A DNA stretch of 64,000 nucleotides from Takakia lepidozioides. Lineage: Eukaryota; Streptophyta; Takakiopsida; Takakiales; Takakiaceae. Location of the stretch: assembly GCA_030704615.1 (NCBI GenBank), contig CM060734.1, positions 24,988,001 to 25,052,000 of the forward strand, read 5' to 3'. Numbering within the stretch: position 1 is the stretch's first letter; every line of letters begins with the position of its first letter. The notes beneath the pieces were generated by a model that was not told the DNA's origin, ran no database searches, and worked only from the letters and a program-made list of their open reading frames with translations. The position numbers and the translations under genes are program-made. Positions 1 to 10,842 of the stretch are shown here, in pieces.

Positions 1-1912
1 TGTTACTCACGATGGTGGGACAACCGCAATTGCAAGGTGTGGCTTTTTCTTAATGTACGATGTGAAGAAGTTTGTCCATCCTGCACATGTGGGCTCTGGG
101 CTCCTGTTAGTACCATGATTTGATATTCTTCCTGATTATGTTTACAAGGTTCTCGGGAGAGTCAGCTCGGTCTTAGCAGGCTGTGTTTCAATCTATGCCT
201 GCTCAGCTGCACCGTGTTGGTTCTCACAGACCAATCCGATATCACCTGACACAAGCAGCACACACAAGGGGTCCTTTTGGGTTGATGGTCAAATCCTCCA
301 TGGATCATGCCTACAAGCCCAAAGAATTCACCGCTCAGATCATCCTCAATGTGTGGGGCATTCTTAAGGTTTGCAGTTGCCTCTCTCTCATATGTGTCAA
401 TGTTGTCCAGGTATTTGTTGTTTCAGTACTGATAGCAGAATCATTGTGTTTGCAAAACAAACATTCAACTTCTTCCAATCAAGTTTAGTTAACCTAATCA
501 CTGGTGCGCATGTTGGCAAATACCCAGGCCAGTGGTCATGTCCCTGCTTGGTTGGCGCCTTTGTAAACTGTATGATGCTGGCAAAATGACCTCTGGCCAA
601 GTCAGCTTTGCAAGGTAAGCTCTCTTGCTGCGAATAGTCAACCTAACTCTAGTCAATTATGCTATATCTTACGACCTCAGATGGAATGCTGCTATGCAGT
701 GAGGAAGTCTACACTGACATTGCAATTCTGATTCAGCACTGGACTGCAGCACACTGAGGCGAGACATCCACTCTTATTGGTCATGTTGCACATCTAATAT
801 GTAGGACTTTGTGTTCTCCTTTGTAAGGGTATGGTGCATGGAAATTTGACAGATTTTGGAGGTGAGGCTGACAGGGCGCTCTAGTTGTGGAATAAGTGCT
901 AACTCCTGGCCACTAAAAGTATTTGATAAGAATTGTACGGGCACCATGGCAGGGGTATGGTAAATGCGTTGCTGAGTGCTGAGATTCCACGAGTGTTGCA
1001 AGCTGCTCCACCTTCAGTCTTGTCCATTCAAGCATGTGCATGTCCACCATTGGTATGCAGCTTGCCTCTACTTTCTTCATTCTGTCTGCAGATATCTGGA
1101 ACCTGTAGTTGCATTCAGATGGTGTAGGAGGAGAATAACAGTCACAATGTCGCCACAGTGTAGGAGAATAACAGTCATAATGCCATTGCAGCTTCAGCAT
1201 TTCCAGAGCTGACTCCCCAATGGTATGCCCTGATAATGTGTGTGGGCAAATTTATAGCCATGGGGATGATATGTGGTTCTGTTTTTTCCATTTTGGCGCA
1301 GGTAATTAAGGAGTTTTGAAGAATGTCAGCAATTAACATCCAAGTTTCTAATTTCTTGAACATGTTATTGAAATTTTAATAATTTGTTAATAGTTAATTT
1401 TTAGCCAAAATTAATAGTTTGTAGTCAATAATTTGCATACCTCATAATGACTTTTGAGCTTCCACCTTTTTGTTTCCAGCTCCCACTGATGTTTGTTGTG
1501 TGGCTTTTCATCTTCTTGTTTGCTGTTTGTGTAGGTTTCGGTCATGATCGTGTCATCTTCTTTTTTGCTGTTTTCTTGGTTTCAGTCATGATCATTGTGT
1601 TTTTCCATCTTCCTCTTCCTCTTTCAGTTTTTTTAATAATCAGCTTTGTCTCTTCAGCTTCCACTTTCTATTGCTTCCACCCTCCATAAAAGCTGATTGT
1701 GTTTAGGACGCATTGCTGATTGTGTGAGTATAGAAGATCTGAAGCACATATTGTCTAGCTATTATTTCTTCCCTTGTCTACATTGTTTTCAGGTAATTTT
1801 GTCTTTTCAGGTAGTGTGATGGTTGTGAGACGCAACTGACCTCTTTTGACTGTAGATGATCTTGATTATAGTGTGAGAGATGTAGCTTTTGAGTGTTTTG
1901 TTTTGAGTACGT
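1..1912. other. No recognisable gene
   Basis: Short open frames occur on both strands but none shows a family motif, a consistent exon chain or conserved composition. A 23-base direct repeat containing GGAGAATAACAGTCA recurs near 1128 and 1162. Pyrimidine-rich stretches near 1620-1690 could be splice acceptors for the ORF that follows, but no upstream exon can be named. Confidence 0.5.
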
Positions 1913-2353
1913 ATGGAAATTTTTGAGAAGACTAACACAGAATCTTCTTCATTTTCTTACCTTCATGCTGATGTGACGGACAGATTTGGCATCCAGACTG
2001 TCACAATCACCATCTATGGCAACCTCATGAAGAATCATGAGGGTTGTTTTGTCAAAGGGGCAGCATTGAGGATTGAGAACTTTGCTTTGCGCCCTAAACA
2101 AAAATGGGAGAAAGGGGATAGTGACGTGGCAATAAGGATAAGCTCTGCCACAACAGTTGAAGTGCTTCCTCCATTCGTTCCCGTTGTGGAGCTCTATTTC
2201 TTTCCAATAGAATCAATCTCTGAGTTTGTATCATGCACGGGAGAGAAGTTCGTCACATCCACTCTCGCGGTAGTTGTGATATCTGTCTGGGGGCAGATTG
2301 ACAGCAAATATGAGCTAAAAGTTGCCGATGGCATCAGTCCTGAAGATATTTAG
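1913..2353 (+). CDS. RPA70-like OB-fold protein, probably TE-derived
   Basis: This single ATG-started frame encodes 146 residues resembling the tandem single-strand-DNA-binding OB folds of replication protein A large subunit. The pattern is a beta-rich start (VTITIYGN), a glycine-free loop, a TTVEVL segment like the end of DBD-A, then FFPIESISEF, which matches the linker strand into the next OB fold. It is far shorter than RPA70 (about 600 residues) and lacks a clear zinc domain. Plant Helitrons often carry RPA-like ORFs, and a Helitron Rep remnant on the same strand lies 2.2 kb downstream, so it may be that element's accessory gene or a captured host fragment. It could also be one exon of a longer gene. 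Confidence 0.45.
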   Translation: MEIFEKTNTESSSFSYLHADVTDRFGIQTVTITIYGNLMKNHEGCFVKGAALRIENFALRPKQKWEKGDSDVAIRISSATTVEVLPPFVPVVELYFFPIESISEFVSCTGEKFVTSTLAVVVISVWGQIDSKYELKVADGISPEDI

Positions 2354-2790
2354 ATCGTAAGTTCAAAACCTATGTTTTTGACTTTTCAAAATGACAGATT
2401 TGGATAGGCATATGTGACATTGTGGTTTTAAGGTTTCTTAGTTCTCAGCTTTCTTCCGATTCCCAATGTTTCATAAACATGGTAGAGTTTGAATTTCATT
2501 CACATGTGTTTCAAACTTTTTGGTTTTCACTCATGTACAACATGCATACATATTCAGAATGTTGTAGTTAATAGTATGGTGTTGTGTACATACTGTAAGA
2601 TCACTTTTCATCTATTTCCTTTCATTTTACAGTATGATATCCAATCGGATATCTATCGTGAATCTGGTTTTTTTCTTGAAACGGTTGAAACTGATACACA
2701 TTGTGTTTGATGTCGTGTAGGTGAGTTTTCTTCCTTCATTTCATTTGATACACTATAAATGATATCGCATAAAAAATAGGTGGTAAAAAT
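2354..2790. other. AT-rich non-coding stretch
   Basis: No motif-bearing frame is seen. The interval separates the RPA-like ORF from the first GGATCT-rich repeat. Confidence 0.4.
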
Positions 2791-3490
2791 ATATATTATT
2801 AATAATAAGATATCAAAATACAGCTTATCATGAGTCAGAATTATAAATTATAAATTATATTATATAAAGGTATATGATAAATAATAATGAAAACCTTAAG
2901 CGTATATGAATTTAAAAAAATTATAATTTTATAATGTAAATATTAGTCAATGTGAAATGATATATAAAATCGATGGATCTGAAGGGATCTGAAGGGATCT
3001 AAGATCTGAAAAAAATTACATATAGTTTTTTTTAAAAAATAGTTCTTCATTTGCAACTTAGTTGTTTTAAAAAAATTAGTTCTTGATTTGTCTATAAAAT
3101 GATGGATTTAAAGGGATCTGAAGGGATCTGAGATCTGAAAAAAAACTAAAGCTTTTGAAAAGTTGGAAAAATGTGATAATTGCTAACACATGGAAATTTA
3201 TTTAATAATTAAATATCTGAAATAAAAAATCACCTACATTCATTTAAAAAATATGTATATATACAAAATAAATATAAGAAGAGTTGACGATTGATAAATA
3301 TTTATAATTTATTTATGGCATAAATTTATTGATTAATTATAGTGTTTTTTCCAATGATATTTAAGAACTCCAAGAAGATAACAATAGTATATAAATTGAT
3401 GGATCTAAAGGGATCTAAGATCTGAAAAAAACTAAAGATTTTGAAAAACTGAAACAATGTGGATATTACCAGACATTGTTTTCCAATGAT
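2791..3490 (+). repeat. AT-rich dispersed repeat with GGATCT clusters, copy 1
   Basis: Clusters of AAGGGATCTGAAGGGATCT followed by GAGATCTGAAAAAAACTAAAG occur at about 2975-3015, 3100-3150 and 3400-3435. The surrounding AT-rich sequence matches 9246-9690: ATAAATTATAAATTAT, the phrase around ATGTGAAATG, CACCTACATTCATT and CAAGAAGATA occur in the same order. It is therefore a dispersed family with copies on both sides of the Helitron remnants, plausibly a non-autonomous element or the Helitron's own non-coding end. Confidence 0.6.
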
Positions 3491-3875
3491 ATGTAACAAC
3501 TTCAAGAAGATAACCGGAGGGTTGCTCGCGCGTGAGTAGCGTTCGGGCCCACGTGCCTTCCGGCTCCGCCCCTCGTTGGGGGGGTTACCTTACTCCTATG
3601 CGTACGATTGTCCTTGCCGCGAGACGCGGATAGTACCCATGCTATGGTTCCCTGCGGTCTGATCCCATATAAGGTTAGGGAGTCCACCCGAGCGATTGCT
3701 TTCAACCTTTGTCTTCCCAAACGCGCCCTCCTAGGCGTTTTTGAGCCAAGAAAGCGCTTTGCGTTCGATTCTCTGCGCCCATAGATCTCCACCTTAGGCC
3801 TTCGCTTCGAGAGAACGTATTCTCTTCTCTCTGACTGAAGAAAGGCAATAAAGTCCAAGGGTTAGAATAATAAAC
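3491..3875. other. GC-rich island in AT-rich DNA, origin unknown
   Basis: About 370 bp of GC-rich sequence interrupts the AT-rich repeat abruptly on both sides. The minus strand is open for 118 codons with an arginine-rich product unlike any family I know. Composition and sharp edges suggest a foreign insert; a fragment of organelle DNA is one possibility, which I could not confirm by recognising a gene. Confidence 0.35.
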
Positions 3876-4076
3876 GCATAGCGCAGCAATTCAACAACAA
3901 AATTAATATATAATATTCATTAATTGCAACCAGCATTGAAACCAAGAGTATAACAACTGAAATATTTTGAAATGGAATGGGGTCTTACCAACAATGTTGA
4001 AGTTAGTTTTGTAGTCAATGTTTTGGGTTCAATGGCGGTGACTAAAATAGACGCAAACAAACTTGAATCAAACTAT

Positions 4077-4430
4077 CTAAGCTGCATCGTAACCTACAAT
4101 TTCAGAAACAGGGCTAAGTGCAAATGTACCTCTCAACCGAATTTTGGACAGCCGACCAACGACACTCACACGATTCTCTTGATGTGATGTCAAGAGATCA
4201 GCTTCATCGAGCCCTACGATTGTCTGCAACCACTCTCCCTTAACTTGACAATCAACCCTAGAAGCTGTAGTGGATATGCGCCGAGTAATACAACCTTCTA
4301 AAGCACATGGATGTATGGCCTGACATGTATTGCATAAATATTGTCCTCCTTGTTGCAAAACAATGTCAGTGAAATGGCAGTTCAAGTATACACGCTTGAA
4401 AGGAGGCTGCGCTGGATACGAGACAGCAAA
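4077..4430 (-). pseudogene. Zinc-ribbon/OB-fold fragment (MCM N-terminal or RPA-C-like)
   Basis: The minus-strand frame contains CNTCQ, then a C-x4-C pair, followed by a hydrophobic run with VVGRLSKI. The layout (zinc ribbon next to OB strands) resembles the N-terminal domain of MCM-family proteins or the C-terminal OB fold of RPA70. The frame is open upstream to about 4430. No ATPase or further DNA-binding domain follows, so this is at most one exon or a captured fragment. The assignment rests on spacing and hydrophobicity only. Confidence 0.25.
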
Positions 4431-4534
4431 ATATCATCTGTCTTTCCAAATTGAAGTCCAAATGAGATAATATACTTACAATGTTGACATAGTTCGAATT
4501 AAAAAAGTATGATGTCACTAATTTAGATAAATTA

Positions 4535-5524
4535 TCGCATTCATATTTGGGTTATAGAGATTTAGAAAGACTACGAACATCACCTGATTATTTGGCTCGA
4601 TTATGCAAAGATGCTTTCGCAATGATTCGACAATTAGGACCGCCTACATTTTTTGTCACATTCACAAGTGCGAAAAGCAAATGGCAACCATTATTAAAGC
4701 TTTACATATACTCAATCACGAAAGACTAGAAATTCCTAATAGCATAGATCATTTAGAACCTAAACATGCCGTTGAATTGATTCGATTAGATCCCGTTACT
4801 TGTGCACGTTACTACGATCACAGAATGGGAGCATTTAGAGATTTATGTAAAAAAAGATCCAAGTATTTTTGGTCCCGTACAAAACTACTTCTTTGTCACT
4901 GAATTTCAAAGCAGAGGAAGTGAACATGACCACGGTATGTTATGGATAGCAAATGCACCAATCTATGGCAAAAATAGTAATGATGATCTTCTTCCACTTA
5001 CTTTACGTGAAGCTCAAATAATCGACACAAACGAACTTGTAAGAAAAAAAATCAAGTAGTATATTGTTTTCATTATCCATTATCTCCCATGCATTCAACT
5101 GTGATTTTAGAACCTTTTCAACACGACTTAGATGACAATGATACAAGACGATATGCAAAAATAGCAAACGATATATTTGATACACTAAATAAAATGGATG
5201 CTAATACAAATATTTCATTCGACAAATTTATTGCGTTACTTAATTTAGAAATGGACACATATATAAAAAATTTACGGAGTCGATTGAAAAAACCAACAAT
5301 ATTTTTAAAAAGAGCATGTAAAGATATTCGTACAAATGCTTTTGGCAATCAGGCAGGCAATCTTTGGCAAGCCAATACTGACACACAATTTATACTTGAT
5401 CCATATGCTGCAGCCAGTTATTATACATCTTATCTAACAAAAGTGGACAAAACTATTACAAACAAATTTCGGATTATAATAAATAAATGTGTCAATGATC
5501 AAGTTGATGCTAATGTAAGAATGT
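4535..5524 (+). pseudogene. Helitron Rep (HUH nuclease) domain, frameshifted and truncated
   Basis: Three overlapping frames together give a Helitron_like_N/Rep domain. In order they show the PTFFVTFTSA block (about 4640), DPVTCARYYDHRM (about 4790), the HUH metal-binding block RGSEHDHGMLW (about 4918-4950) and the tyrosine block SYYTSYLTK (about 5415-5440). Helitron replicases nick and transfer single strands during rolling-circle transposition and normally continue into a Pif1-like helicase. Here the frame changes at about 4690, 4830 and 5060, and coding ends near 5524 with no helicase, so the gene is dead. A partial inverted copy lies at 8880-9190. Confidence 0.85.
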
Positions 5525-5639
5525 GGATGTGGGTTCAATCCACGGTCTGGTGTGTCATCATGAAGGTGTCCACCTTTCAGCTGGAATGGCTACTTGTGGT
5601 GAAGAGACACCATAAGTTACGCTCCCTTGGGGAGGCGTC

Positions 5640-5720
5640 ATACTTTCTTTCTTTTATTCTCTCTCTTTCTCTATCTCTCTAGAGTGGATAGAGAGAGACA
5701 GAAAGAGAGAGAATAATAAA
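5640..5720. repeat. CT/GA microsatellite pair
   Basis: A pyrimidine tract (TTTCTCTATCTCTCT type) is followed directly by its purine mirror (GAGAGAGACAGAAAGAGAGAG), giving an imperfect inverted repeat able to form a hairpin. It lies just beyond the truncated end of the Helitron Rep remnant. Confidence 0.7.
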
Positions 5721-6129
5721 TAGTCGAAAAAAAACAAAATAAGGAACCCCCTCTCCTCTAAAGAACCCCTAAAGGCCTACGAGACATACCCATACTCTCA
5801 TTTGACAAACATCCAAGGGGATGAACCCTACGAAAGTGACCTGATCTACTTCATGCACCTTCTGTAAAAAATATTGGGAGATTTGACCATCTAATTATGA
5901 AGATTACAACAAAAATGCTAGGCCAAATTTTCTACCATTCTCCATTTTCATAATGAAAAATTGGTTTGACCAAGCAGGTGGTCTATCATTTACAATTTTC
6001 ATTGATACGGGCTATCTAGATTGTGGTAATGTGTGGGATGGCTAGAGGCAGGACCACGTGTAGGACGTGGGTCCCCCGCAAGGGCCGCAAACTTGGGGGG
6101 CATAATCGCAAGATGAAGTCCCACCTATT
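5721..6129. other. Non-coding, nothing recognised
   Basis: No family motif is seen. A GC-rich patch at 6045-6110 contains GGACCACGTG and a nearby GGACGTGGGTCC, which is imperfectly palindromic. Confidence 0.4.
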
Positions 6130-6655
6130 TAATGATGACAGGTTGGGAGCCTAAGATATCCATCTACTTTCCTCAACTGCTATGGTGCATCCACCAGACT
6201 GTACTTTTAGTGGGAATGGCAAAACAGTACGTCGTGTGGCTTTGGGGCCTGATCACGATGCGAAGGTGGAATCTGCCAAACTTTTTTAGGCTCAGGAAAC
6301 AGGAACTATGGAAGTTCCTTCACCTGGGTATGGACGGGTTTATGCTTTGGTCACTTCTGGGTCTGTTTTGCACGACACGGCATATCAGGTGACGGTGGGC
6401 AATTTTTCAGATTGTACTGGGTGAGAATGTGTTATTTGAAATGAGGTTATTGTCACTAACACAACAATGGCATAACTTCACCATTTGCAAATGTCATGTT
6501 CCATGTAGTCACAACAAATGAGTCTACAAGTAGACAGGAAACCAGATCGTTCAGAACAAAACCAACATGAAAACCAGGAACTGTGTCTACATTGGGTTAC
6601 AAACAATGTTCATGCATAGGACTCAGTGTCACTGGCACCACAAACAGAGGAAGTT

Positions 6656-6910
6656 CTACAAACAATGCAGCCCTCCTAGACATGGCGAAAAATCACAACA
6701 TATGCCACACTCACTATTGCCAATGTCTCGCTGCAAAAGTGTCTTCACCTCGCTAGGACCAAGTGTCGCCTGGTGAATGAATTGGTCTCTTTTGGGATCA
6801 CAATACATCATGCGCAAGAAGATGTAGTAAAGATGCTTGCAGGGAACCCATTTCCCTCTCTTCCCGAGAGTAGCCTCACACATGCACACAAAGTCCGGAT
6901 GATCCACAAA
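6656..6910 (-). pseudogene. SWIM zinc-finger tail of MULE transposase (inverted piece)
   Basis: Minus-strand reading gives PDFVCMCEA, WVPCKHLYYIF and then QATLGPSEVKTLLQRDIGN, the conserved C-terminus also present in copies 2 and 3. SWIM domains coordinate zinc through CxC and CxH and are typical of MULE transposases. The orientation is opposite to the flanking parts of the same element. Confidence 0.8.
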
Positions 6911-6919
6911 TTTTTTGGA

Positions 6920-7430
6920 ACCCCAATAAGCTTTGCGATGACCATCTGATTTTTTTTTCACCTCTTCTTCAATAACAAACACCTGGACAAGTTTCACAAT
7001 GAGAGCTCATTTTTTTTTCACCTCTTCTTCAGAAACAAAGCCTAAATAAGCTTTTCATGATGACCATCTGATTTTTTTTCACCTCTTCTTCAATAACAAA
7101 AACCTGGACAAATTTCACAATGAGAGCTCATTTTTTTTTCACCTCTTCTTCAGAAACAAAGCCTAAATAAGCTTCATGATGGTCCCATCCGCATTTTTTT
7201 TAACATCTCCTTCAATATTTAATCCATCCATCATCCATCCACCATGGATGGAATATTGCAAATGTCAGTAAGCTTCACGAGGAGCATCCAATTTTGTTTA
7301 CCTCTTCTTCATCCAAGAAACCCTAAATAAGCTTCATGATGACTTATCGAACTTTTTTTTTTCACCTCTTCTTCACTAACAAAACCTTAGTAAGCTTCAC
7401 AATGAGCATCCATTTTTTCTATACCTCTTT
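6920..7430 (+). repeat. Tandem repeats of MULE 3' region, copy 1
   Basis: Units of roughly 115 bp repeat the blocks CTTCATGATGACCATCTG, CACCTCTTCTTCA, a CCTGGACAA-type block with TTTCACAATGAGAGCTCA, and AACAAAGCCTAAATAAGC. The same units, in the same orientation, occupy 19800-20700 behind MULE copy 2. At 7215-7255 a CATCCATC run faces CCATGGATGG, forming an imperfect hairpin. Confidence 0.8.
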
Positions 7431-7619
7431 TTTTAAGCGCCGTAAGTGCTTCCACGATAATAGGACCCCCTCTAAACCCAGTCCTCGGTTACAGGGCCTA
7501 CTTCTCCCTCCTCTAAGCCCTGGGCTTGCGCGGCTGGGCTCACGCCATAGCTATGCTCACCACGGAGTCGGTGCTCTTCTTGCTACAATACTCGTTTGTT
7601 GGTACTGCAGTTACTCTCT

Positions 7620-8050
7620 TGTTGGGATTCTAGTCCAAAATAATATGGGTGTCGCCTATGGAACCACAAACATTGGGAAATCCGCAAGCATCTTTAAACC
7701 CTACAATAATCCTGTGAAGTCGATCTCTATGAGGTATGGAGATGTACTTGGCAAATAGTTTGTGTTCATCAATAAGTACAATGACATCGAGGTCAACATA
7801 TATTCTGATTGTCGATATTTGCTCTAACACCAAACAAGTCAGCCATTTGGTTTGCACTTGTGCCATGGGCAAATCGATACAAGGGAAACCTAACAAAATC
7901 TAGCGAACCTCCAATGGTTGCCTTACAAACATGTGAGCACGTGACTTGATCCATGGTTCAAGCTCCGTAACCAAGAACATAAAACTTGCAAATAGCATTT
8001 GATAAGCTTGAATGAATTTTCTATCCCTCATATCGGAACTTGTATGCCAT
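7620..8050 (-). pseudogene. PIF/Harbinger transposase, N-terminal half
   Basis: The minus strand reads MRDRKFIQAYQMLFASFM, then a FVRQPLEVR region, a stop, and finally FAKYISIPHRD leading to GFPNVCGSIGDTHIIL. The last block is the conserved Harbinger DDE_Tnp_4 start, normally GxPxVxGAIDGTHI, carrying the first catalytic aspartate. Stops interrupt it and the remaining DDE residues are not seen. It abuts the GC-rich end of MULE copy 1 on the opposite strand, so one inserted near or into the other. Confidence 0.7.
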
Positions 8051-8870
8051 ACCTCCCCCTCTACAATGTCCCAATGAGTGCATTGTCGAGGCTCTTTCCA
8101 CCAAGTCCTCTAGGTTTCTTCTTTTCATAGGCCAACATGTTGCAAAAAGAATGGAAAGAGATTTTGACAAAAGACTTGAATCGTCATATTTCGGAAATAC
8201 AAGAGTTATTTTTTATTTTTTATTTATTTTTATTGATGAAAACGATGTGGGAGACCCTTGTGGAACAAAAAAGGAACACAAAGTACACTAACAAGTTCAA
8301 CATCCTCCATGTTCACCTACAAATCCTTCACAAATTAGCTCAGTGTCTAACGTAAATCACAATTCAATCAAAACCCCCCTTGGGATAATTTATATCCCAC
8401 CTTATTTATAAAAGTTGAGAGGCCTTTGTCCCTCTTTCTTAAAAAACAAGCGGCTCGTCGCGTAATGGCTCTTCCTTATGGTGACTACCTATAAGAGTAT
8501 TATGAGGATGATATATGTTGGTAGCAAGGAATGTAATTAGATCATTTAAAAGTAAAAAAATAGGTTTATGGTCCGTCCAATGTGCTTATGTAATGCTAGA
8601 TATGCAATGTTAGTGACGTGCATTTGTCCAACCATGGTCTAGTTGAGATCCATAAATACTAAATAGTAGACTTACTAATTGGAAATTGGAGTTGCATGTG
8701 AAAAGAAAACATGAATTTTTGCAATTGATTTATTGTTTGTAAGAGATATACATTAAAATCCCCTATTATTATTGTTGGGCATGTATGTTGGATATTATCA
8801 ATGAGCTTCCTTAGAGAAGATAAGAAAATAGTAAATTGTAGTGTGCAACATATGAATTATTTTCCTAGTA
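8051..8870. other. No recognisable gene
   Basis: AT-rich sequence with short frames only. It separates the Harbinger remnant from the second Helitron remnant. Confidence 0.4.
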
Positions 8871-8879
8871 TTCAAATTA

Positions 8880-9190
8880 AGTGTTGCAGCTCTATATTCG
8901 GATTCCCGCTTGGTTGCTAATTTAACATTTGTACGAATATCTTTACATGCTCTTTTTAAAAGTATTGTTGGTTTTTTCAGTTGACTTCGTAATTGTTTTA
9001 TATATGTGTTCAATTCTAAATTAAATAATCCAATAAATTTGTTGAATGAAATATTTACATTAACATCCATTTTATTTAGTGTATCAAATATATCGTTTGT
9101 TATCTTTCCATATCGTCAGTATCATCTGAGTCTTGTTGAAAAGGTTCTAAAATCACAGTTGAATGCATGGGAGGTAATGGCTAATGAAAA
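8880..9190 (-). pseudogene. Second, inverted Helitron Rep fragment
   Basis: Minus-strand translation gives MDVNVNISFNKFIGLF, LRSQLKKPTILLKRACKDIR and a preceding segment matching 5090-5340 closely. It covers only the stretch between the HUH and tyrosine blocks and contains neither catalytic centre. The two copies are in opposite orientation 3.7 kb apart, and each lies next to the AT-rich GGATCT repeat family. Confidence 0.75.
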
Positions 9191-9245
9191 CGACATACTG
9201 CTTGATTTTTTTCATATAAGTTTGTTTGTGTCGATGACTATAGAT

Positions 9246-10010
9246 CATCATGAATTAGAATTATAAATTATAAATGATATTAAATAAGAAATATATGATA
9301 AATAATAATAATAATCTTAAAAATATATGAATATAAAAATAAATTGATTTTGTAATATTAATGTTAGTAGATGTGAAATGGTATACAATTTGATGGATCT
9401 AAAGGGACCTGAAGGGATCTAAGGCATCTGAGAAAAACTAGAGGTTTTAAAAAGTTGAAAACATATGGATATTACTAGACTGAAAAAATTCTTTAATAAT
9501 TAGATATCTAAATTAAAATAAACACCTACATTCATTCACATATAGATATATAATAAATTGAAGAAGAATTGGACATTGACTTTTAGAATTTTTTTATAGA
9601 ATAAATATAATGATTAATTATACTATTTTTTCAACGATATACAACAATTTCAAGAAGATAGCAACAAATCAACACCAAAATGAGTTTATAATATATAATA
9701 TAATTGTATTAACTTCTAAAGATCCATACGAAACTTCGTAGAACACTGATTACGCTGTGTGTGTCTTATGATGTAATGGGGGTTTTAGTTTTTTTCTCCA
9801 AATATTTAATGATAAAATTCATCGTGGCCTCTGTCCCCTATTCTGTTTTTTTTTTAAACTTAATATATTAAAATTGAATTATTATTATTTTTAAATAGTT
9901 CTTAATTTGCAACTCAATTGTTTTTTAAGAAATTAATTTTTCATTTGTATATAAGTTGATGGATCTAAAGGGACCTGAAGGGATCTGAGATCTGAAAAAA
10001 CTAAAACTAC
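9246..10010 (+). repeat. AT-rich dispersed repeat with GGATCT clusters, copy 2
   Basis: 9246-9690 parallels 2830-3490 in sequence order. A further cluster (GGATCTAAAGGGACCTGAAG) ends at about 9998, immediately before the GC-rich start of the next gene at 10007. The abrupt end suggests an element boundary that truncates that gene. Confidence 0.6.
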
Positions 10011-10400
10011 CATCGAGTGAGCGGCTGCAGCCATTGCAGGGGACACATAGGCCCATGCCCACTTCCCGAGGAATCCCTTGACACTGCGTTCGAAGCAACG
10101 TTTCCGGACATGATGAAAGTACTCTGTGGAATAGACGCGGCTTCGTAACGGAAAACTAAACCCAGACTATTGATAATCTTATATACTAGCAGACCAATTT
10201 CCTCACCCTCTATTGGTATAGTACCCAAAGCAAACGCTCCCGCAGTCCTAGGAAAAAAAGGCAAAAACTCCTCCCCCACACAAATCCACTTTCTCCCCCC
10301 CCCCACGATCAGTCCTGGCCACCGAAGTTCAAACTCCAAGAAGCCCCAGAACCGCACTCATAGAGATGGAAAAAAGTGGGTTGGGAATGAGGGGTAGGCC
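10007..10400 (-). CDS. 5' end of a truncated gene D behind a palindrome-array promoter
   Basis: Downstream of a minus-strand TATA box (10401-10410), an ATG near 10112 opens a frame beginning MSGNVASNAVSRDSSGSG, cut off after about 35 codons by the AT-rich repeat at about 10007. Upstream frames in the leader are open but lack an ATG in good position. No family is recognisable from so short a start. The arrangement (palindrome array, TATA, leader, gene) matches those of gene C and the hAT gene, so this is probably the 5' end of another TE gene. Confidence 0.4.
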
Positions 10401-10410
10401 CTTATATACT
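10401..10410 (-). promoter_or_regulatory. TATA box of gene D
   Basis: On the minus strand AGTATATAAG lies about 17 bp from the first arm of the palindrome array and about 290 bp before the first good ATG. A G-box core (CACGTG, about 10459) lies upstream, inside the loop of the first array unit. Confidence 0.5.
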
Positions 10411-10426
10411 GCCTGGAGAGGCCTGG

Positions 10427-10842
10427 CGCGCGACCGCTTCTGCTGCCCATTCACGCCTCGCCACGTGTCCAGGGAGCGGTCGCACCTGATAACAAAAAAG
10501 AAAATATGCGACCCCCCATAAGCGGTCGCACCAAATAACAAAAAAGAAAAAGTCTGCGACCACCACCGGCTGGTGGTCGCACCCATTTAAAAAATAATTA
10601 AAAATGTGCGAATATCCCTTGCTGGTGGTCACATCCATTTAAATAATAATTAAAAATGTGCGACCATCCCCTGCTGGTGGTCGCACCTATTTAAAAAAAA
10701 TGAAAAAGTTGCGACCACCACCTGCTGGTGGTCGCACCCAATTTAAAAAAAAGAAAAAATGTGCGACCACCCTCTGCTTGTGGTCGCACCTATTAAAAAA
10801 ATGAAAATGCTGCGACCACCACCTAATGGTGGTCGCACCCCA
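10427..10842. repeat. 52-bp tandem array of GCGACCACC palindromes
   Basis: Eight units carry GCGACCACC facing GGTGGTCGC across a short loop. Seven start near 10509, 10555, 10608, 10660, 10711, 10763 and 10812, a period of 46-53 bp. A first unit at 10427-10478 has a long loop. Spacers are A/T-rich (TTTAAAAAAA types). Compensated changes (for example GCGACCCCC with an altered partner arm) are few. The array sits between the donor of gene A's last visible exon and the TATA box of gene D. Confidence 0.9.

Larger units (their letters stand above)
6130..7660 (+). mobile_element. MULE-like element copy 1, 3' end with internal inversion
   Basis: The segment matches the 3' part of MULE copy 2 (19070-20900) in order: the end of the transposase, a tandem-repeat block and a GC-rich tail with GGGCTCACGCC. 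The transposase reads plus up to about 6425 (…GTMEVPS, VTVGNFSDCT). The rest of the same domain reads minus from about 6905 down to 6660 (PDFVCM, WVPCKHLYYIF). The joined pieces would make a SWIM zinc finger (CxC…CxH), so an inversion of about 480 bp has split the domain. Everything upstream of the last transposase segment is missing. Confidence 0.75.

Noticed and set aside
1447-1689. Small hydrophobic membrane protein
   Set aside because: The hydrophobic run comes from a T-rich stretch; there is no conserved motif, and it looks like intron or UTR.
5540-5640. tRNA-derived SINE with B-box GGTTCAATCC
   Set aside because: Only a B-box-like decamer is visible; no A-box at the right spacing, no cloverleaf and no duplicated target site.
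10427-10842. CRISPR-like array
   Set aside because: Repeats are palindromic and regular, but spacers are similar A/T-rich low-complexity DNA rather than unique sequences, arms vary, and the context is eukaryotic with no cas genes.
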